Shown: one piece after another, positions 63,018 to 64,000 of the stretch
Layout: each line of letters opens with the position of its first letter
Position numbering within the stretch: position 1 is the first letter of the stretch
NCBI GenBank assembly: GCA_051650105.1
Contig: JBOFIJ010000016.1
Coordinates: 124,001-188,000 of the forward strand
Length of the DNA stretch: 64,000 nt
From: CAMWXW01 sp051650105
Lineage (GTDB): Bacteria; Desulfobacterota; Desulfovibrionia; Desulfovibrionales; Desulfovibrionaceae
Reading direction: 5' to 3'
The notes under the pieces: model-generated
The model's database searches: none
The model's input: only the letters and a program-made list of their open reading frames with translations
Told to the model about the DNA's origin: nothing
Made by a program: the position numbers and the translations under genes

Positions 63018-63311
63018 TAGTATTTCTTAATATTATTGTTTTATAATGATAGCATATACGAAAAAAGTAGTGTTTTCTCAATATTACTATAGTATTAAGA
63101 ACATTATATCCAGTAGTGATCTTTCTTATGTCGAAAAGAATAATTTTAGAAATATTTCCAAAGTTGTTCTATAGAATTGTTTTTTACTCTGTTTATAAGA
63201 ATATCTCATTTTTATTACTAAAACCCAACAGTATTATATAAAATAGGACTCTTTCTTTATTGAAAAAATACAAAAATATGGTATTCACAAACCGAGTGCC
63301 ATATTGTATTA

Positions 63312-63509
63312 CTACATTGTGTTAGAGAAAACTTTTTTCTCTAACAGATACATCATTATTGTTAAAATACTGAATATACATAAAAGTATAGGAGTAATCT
63401 TCACACATTTTTTTGTCTTTTTGGTATTGTGAAAGTATGTCATATTATCAATGAGTAAAGAAAAAACTTTTTCTAAGATACCTATTGTTATTTTTTTCAA
63501 TAATTTCAA
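63312..63509 (-). CDS. Possible small membrane protein (65 aa)
   Basis: 65 codons starting at a TTG with AAAGGA six bases upstream. It has one clear hydrophobic segment (ITPILLCIFSILTIMMYLL, residues ~38-56) preceded by Lys-rich sequence, so a single-span inner-membrane protein is conceivable. The region is otherwise gene-free and AT-rich, and a 25-bp palindrome lies inside its last codons, so chance is a real alternative. Confidence 0.3.
   Translation of the reverse strand: MKLLKKITIGILEKVFSLLIDNMTYFHNTKKTKKCVKITPILLCIFSILTIMMYLLEKKVFSNTM
63321..63345. repeat. 25-bp palindrome (hairpin)
   Basis: Arms GTTAGAGAAAA (63321-63331) and TTTTCTCTAAC (63335-63345), perfect over 11 bp with a 3-base loop. 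No T-run lies just outside, but the A/T-rich inner arms could act as a terminator in either direction. Confidence 0.5.
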
Positions 63510-63735
63510 AAATCATCCTTTATTATCATGTTAGATTGCGAAGAAAAAATACTATTTTCGTGTTTTTTATAGTAAAGTATAGTGAAGTAAATATATTTTT
63601 GTAAGAAGTGTAGTGTGGATATAAAAGAGTTTTTTATGAAGTAATATGAAAAAAAGACAGTGTGATTGAGCAATGACAATATTTTTATTATTGTAATGAC
63701 GATTTTGTCTAGTAGATAAAGAGAGAGTAGAGTAA

Positions 63736-64000
63736 TTATTGTATAGTTTCTAATAATTTTGTTTTTGTTAAATTAAAATCTTCTATCATCATGAGAATAC
63801 TGTCTTCTGCCAGTGCGAATCGTGTAACATTTGTTCTATAGAAAATACCATTTGGAACACGTCTATAGCGAAGTTCATCCAATGAAATGGCTTGATTTTC
63901 AAAATAACGAGATCTTGCAAGAAGGCTTTTTGTTTTTATGGAAAGTAAGTAATAGTCCATAATAATATAGTTTGGGATGTACTTATTCTGTAATTGTCTT
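63736..64000 (-). CDS. Unidentified protein, C-terminal part (truncated by window edge)
   Basis: The frame is open from the stop at 63736 to the right edge of the window, so at least 87 residues of the C-terminus are seen; the Met at 63960 may be internal. The visible part (ISLDELRYRRVPNGIFYRTNVTRFALAEDS region) is soluble with mixed charge and has protein-like composition. No family is recognised. Confidence 0.5.
   Translation of the reverse strand, partial: RQLQNKYIPNYIIMDYYLLSIKTKSLLARSRYFENQAISLDELRYRRVPNGIFYRTNVTRFALAEDSILMMIEDFNLTKTKLLETIQ

Larger units (their letters stand above)
63018..63735. other. Mostly gene-free stretch
   Basis: About 720 AT-rich bases between tyrS and the gene at the window edge. 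It holds only one possible small gene (63312-63509) and a perfect palindrome (63321-63345). Confidence 0.5.

Overview
The window is an AT-rich (roughly one-third GC by eye) bacterial chromosome segment from a Gram-negative anaerobe of the sulfate/sulfite-reducing Desulfovibrionaceae type. The evidence is a two-cysteine DsrC, an aspartase/DcuA pair for fumarate supply, a futalosine-pathway menaquinone gene (mqnA), LptF/LptG permeases, SelB, and a DnaA whose Walker B region reads LLEDVHFL. The low GC, decayed gene remnants, long gene-free stretches and a large autotransporter suggest a host-adapted member. Lawsonia intracellularis or a close relative is my best inference; I could not run a search.

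Layout. 1-3947 (+): 3' end of proS, xseA and two paralogous LytM/M23 proteins, the second lacking catalytic histidines. 4085-12997 (-): a tight ten-gene run purA-holB-glycosyltransferase-pyrH-frr-uppS-cdsA-dxr-rseP-tsaB. 13197-15776 (+): clpS-clpA. 15777-16396: gene-free, with a stray 133-bp copy of the ppiB/moeA junction. 16397-19011 (-): selB and a CDP-alcohol phosphatidyltransferase. 19243-24938: a signal-bearing cyclophilin, htpX, aspA-dcuA and a PmtA-like methyltransferase, then a decayed gene. 25573-27749: YitT protein, dsrC and a membrane protein. 28090-35445 (-): an AegA-like split pair (GltD-like oxidoreductase plus HydN-like ferredoxin with an in-frame UGA), dapB-nadE, ligA and dnaA. 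35446-36146 is very AT-rich and marks a switch in coding strand, making it a candidate replication origin. 36147-46656: a 73-aa protein, a 623-aa helical protein, lptF-lptG, a DUF1786-like protein, an exported protein, mqnA and an autotransporter. 46657-48273 holds tRNA-fMet, tRNA-Pro and a gene remnant. 48274-62935: ribD, a TIGR01777 epimerase, remA-gmk, thrS-infC-rpmI-rplT-pheS-pheT-merR, ppiB-moeA, a YmdB-type phosphoesterase and tyrS. The tail holds a partial tandem copy of the tyrS end, a possible small membrane protein and a partial gene at the edge.

The most notable signal is the HydN-like ferredoxin at 28090-28596. Its frame is intact except for one UGA, which falls exactly on the second cysteine of a C-x2-C-x4-C-x3-C cluster motif. 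Eleven nucleotides after that UGA lies a perfect 8-bp hairpin with a GGGC loop, in the geometry of a bacterial SECIS element. selB is in the same window. This looks like a selenocysteine placed at an iron-sulfur ligand position, although a recent nonsense mutation cannot be excluded from sequence alone.
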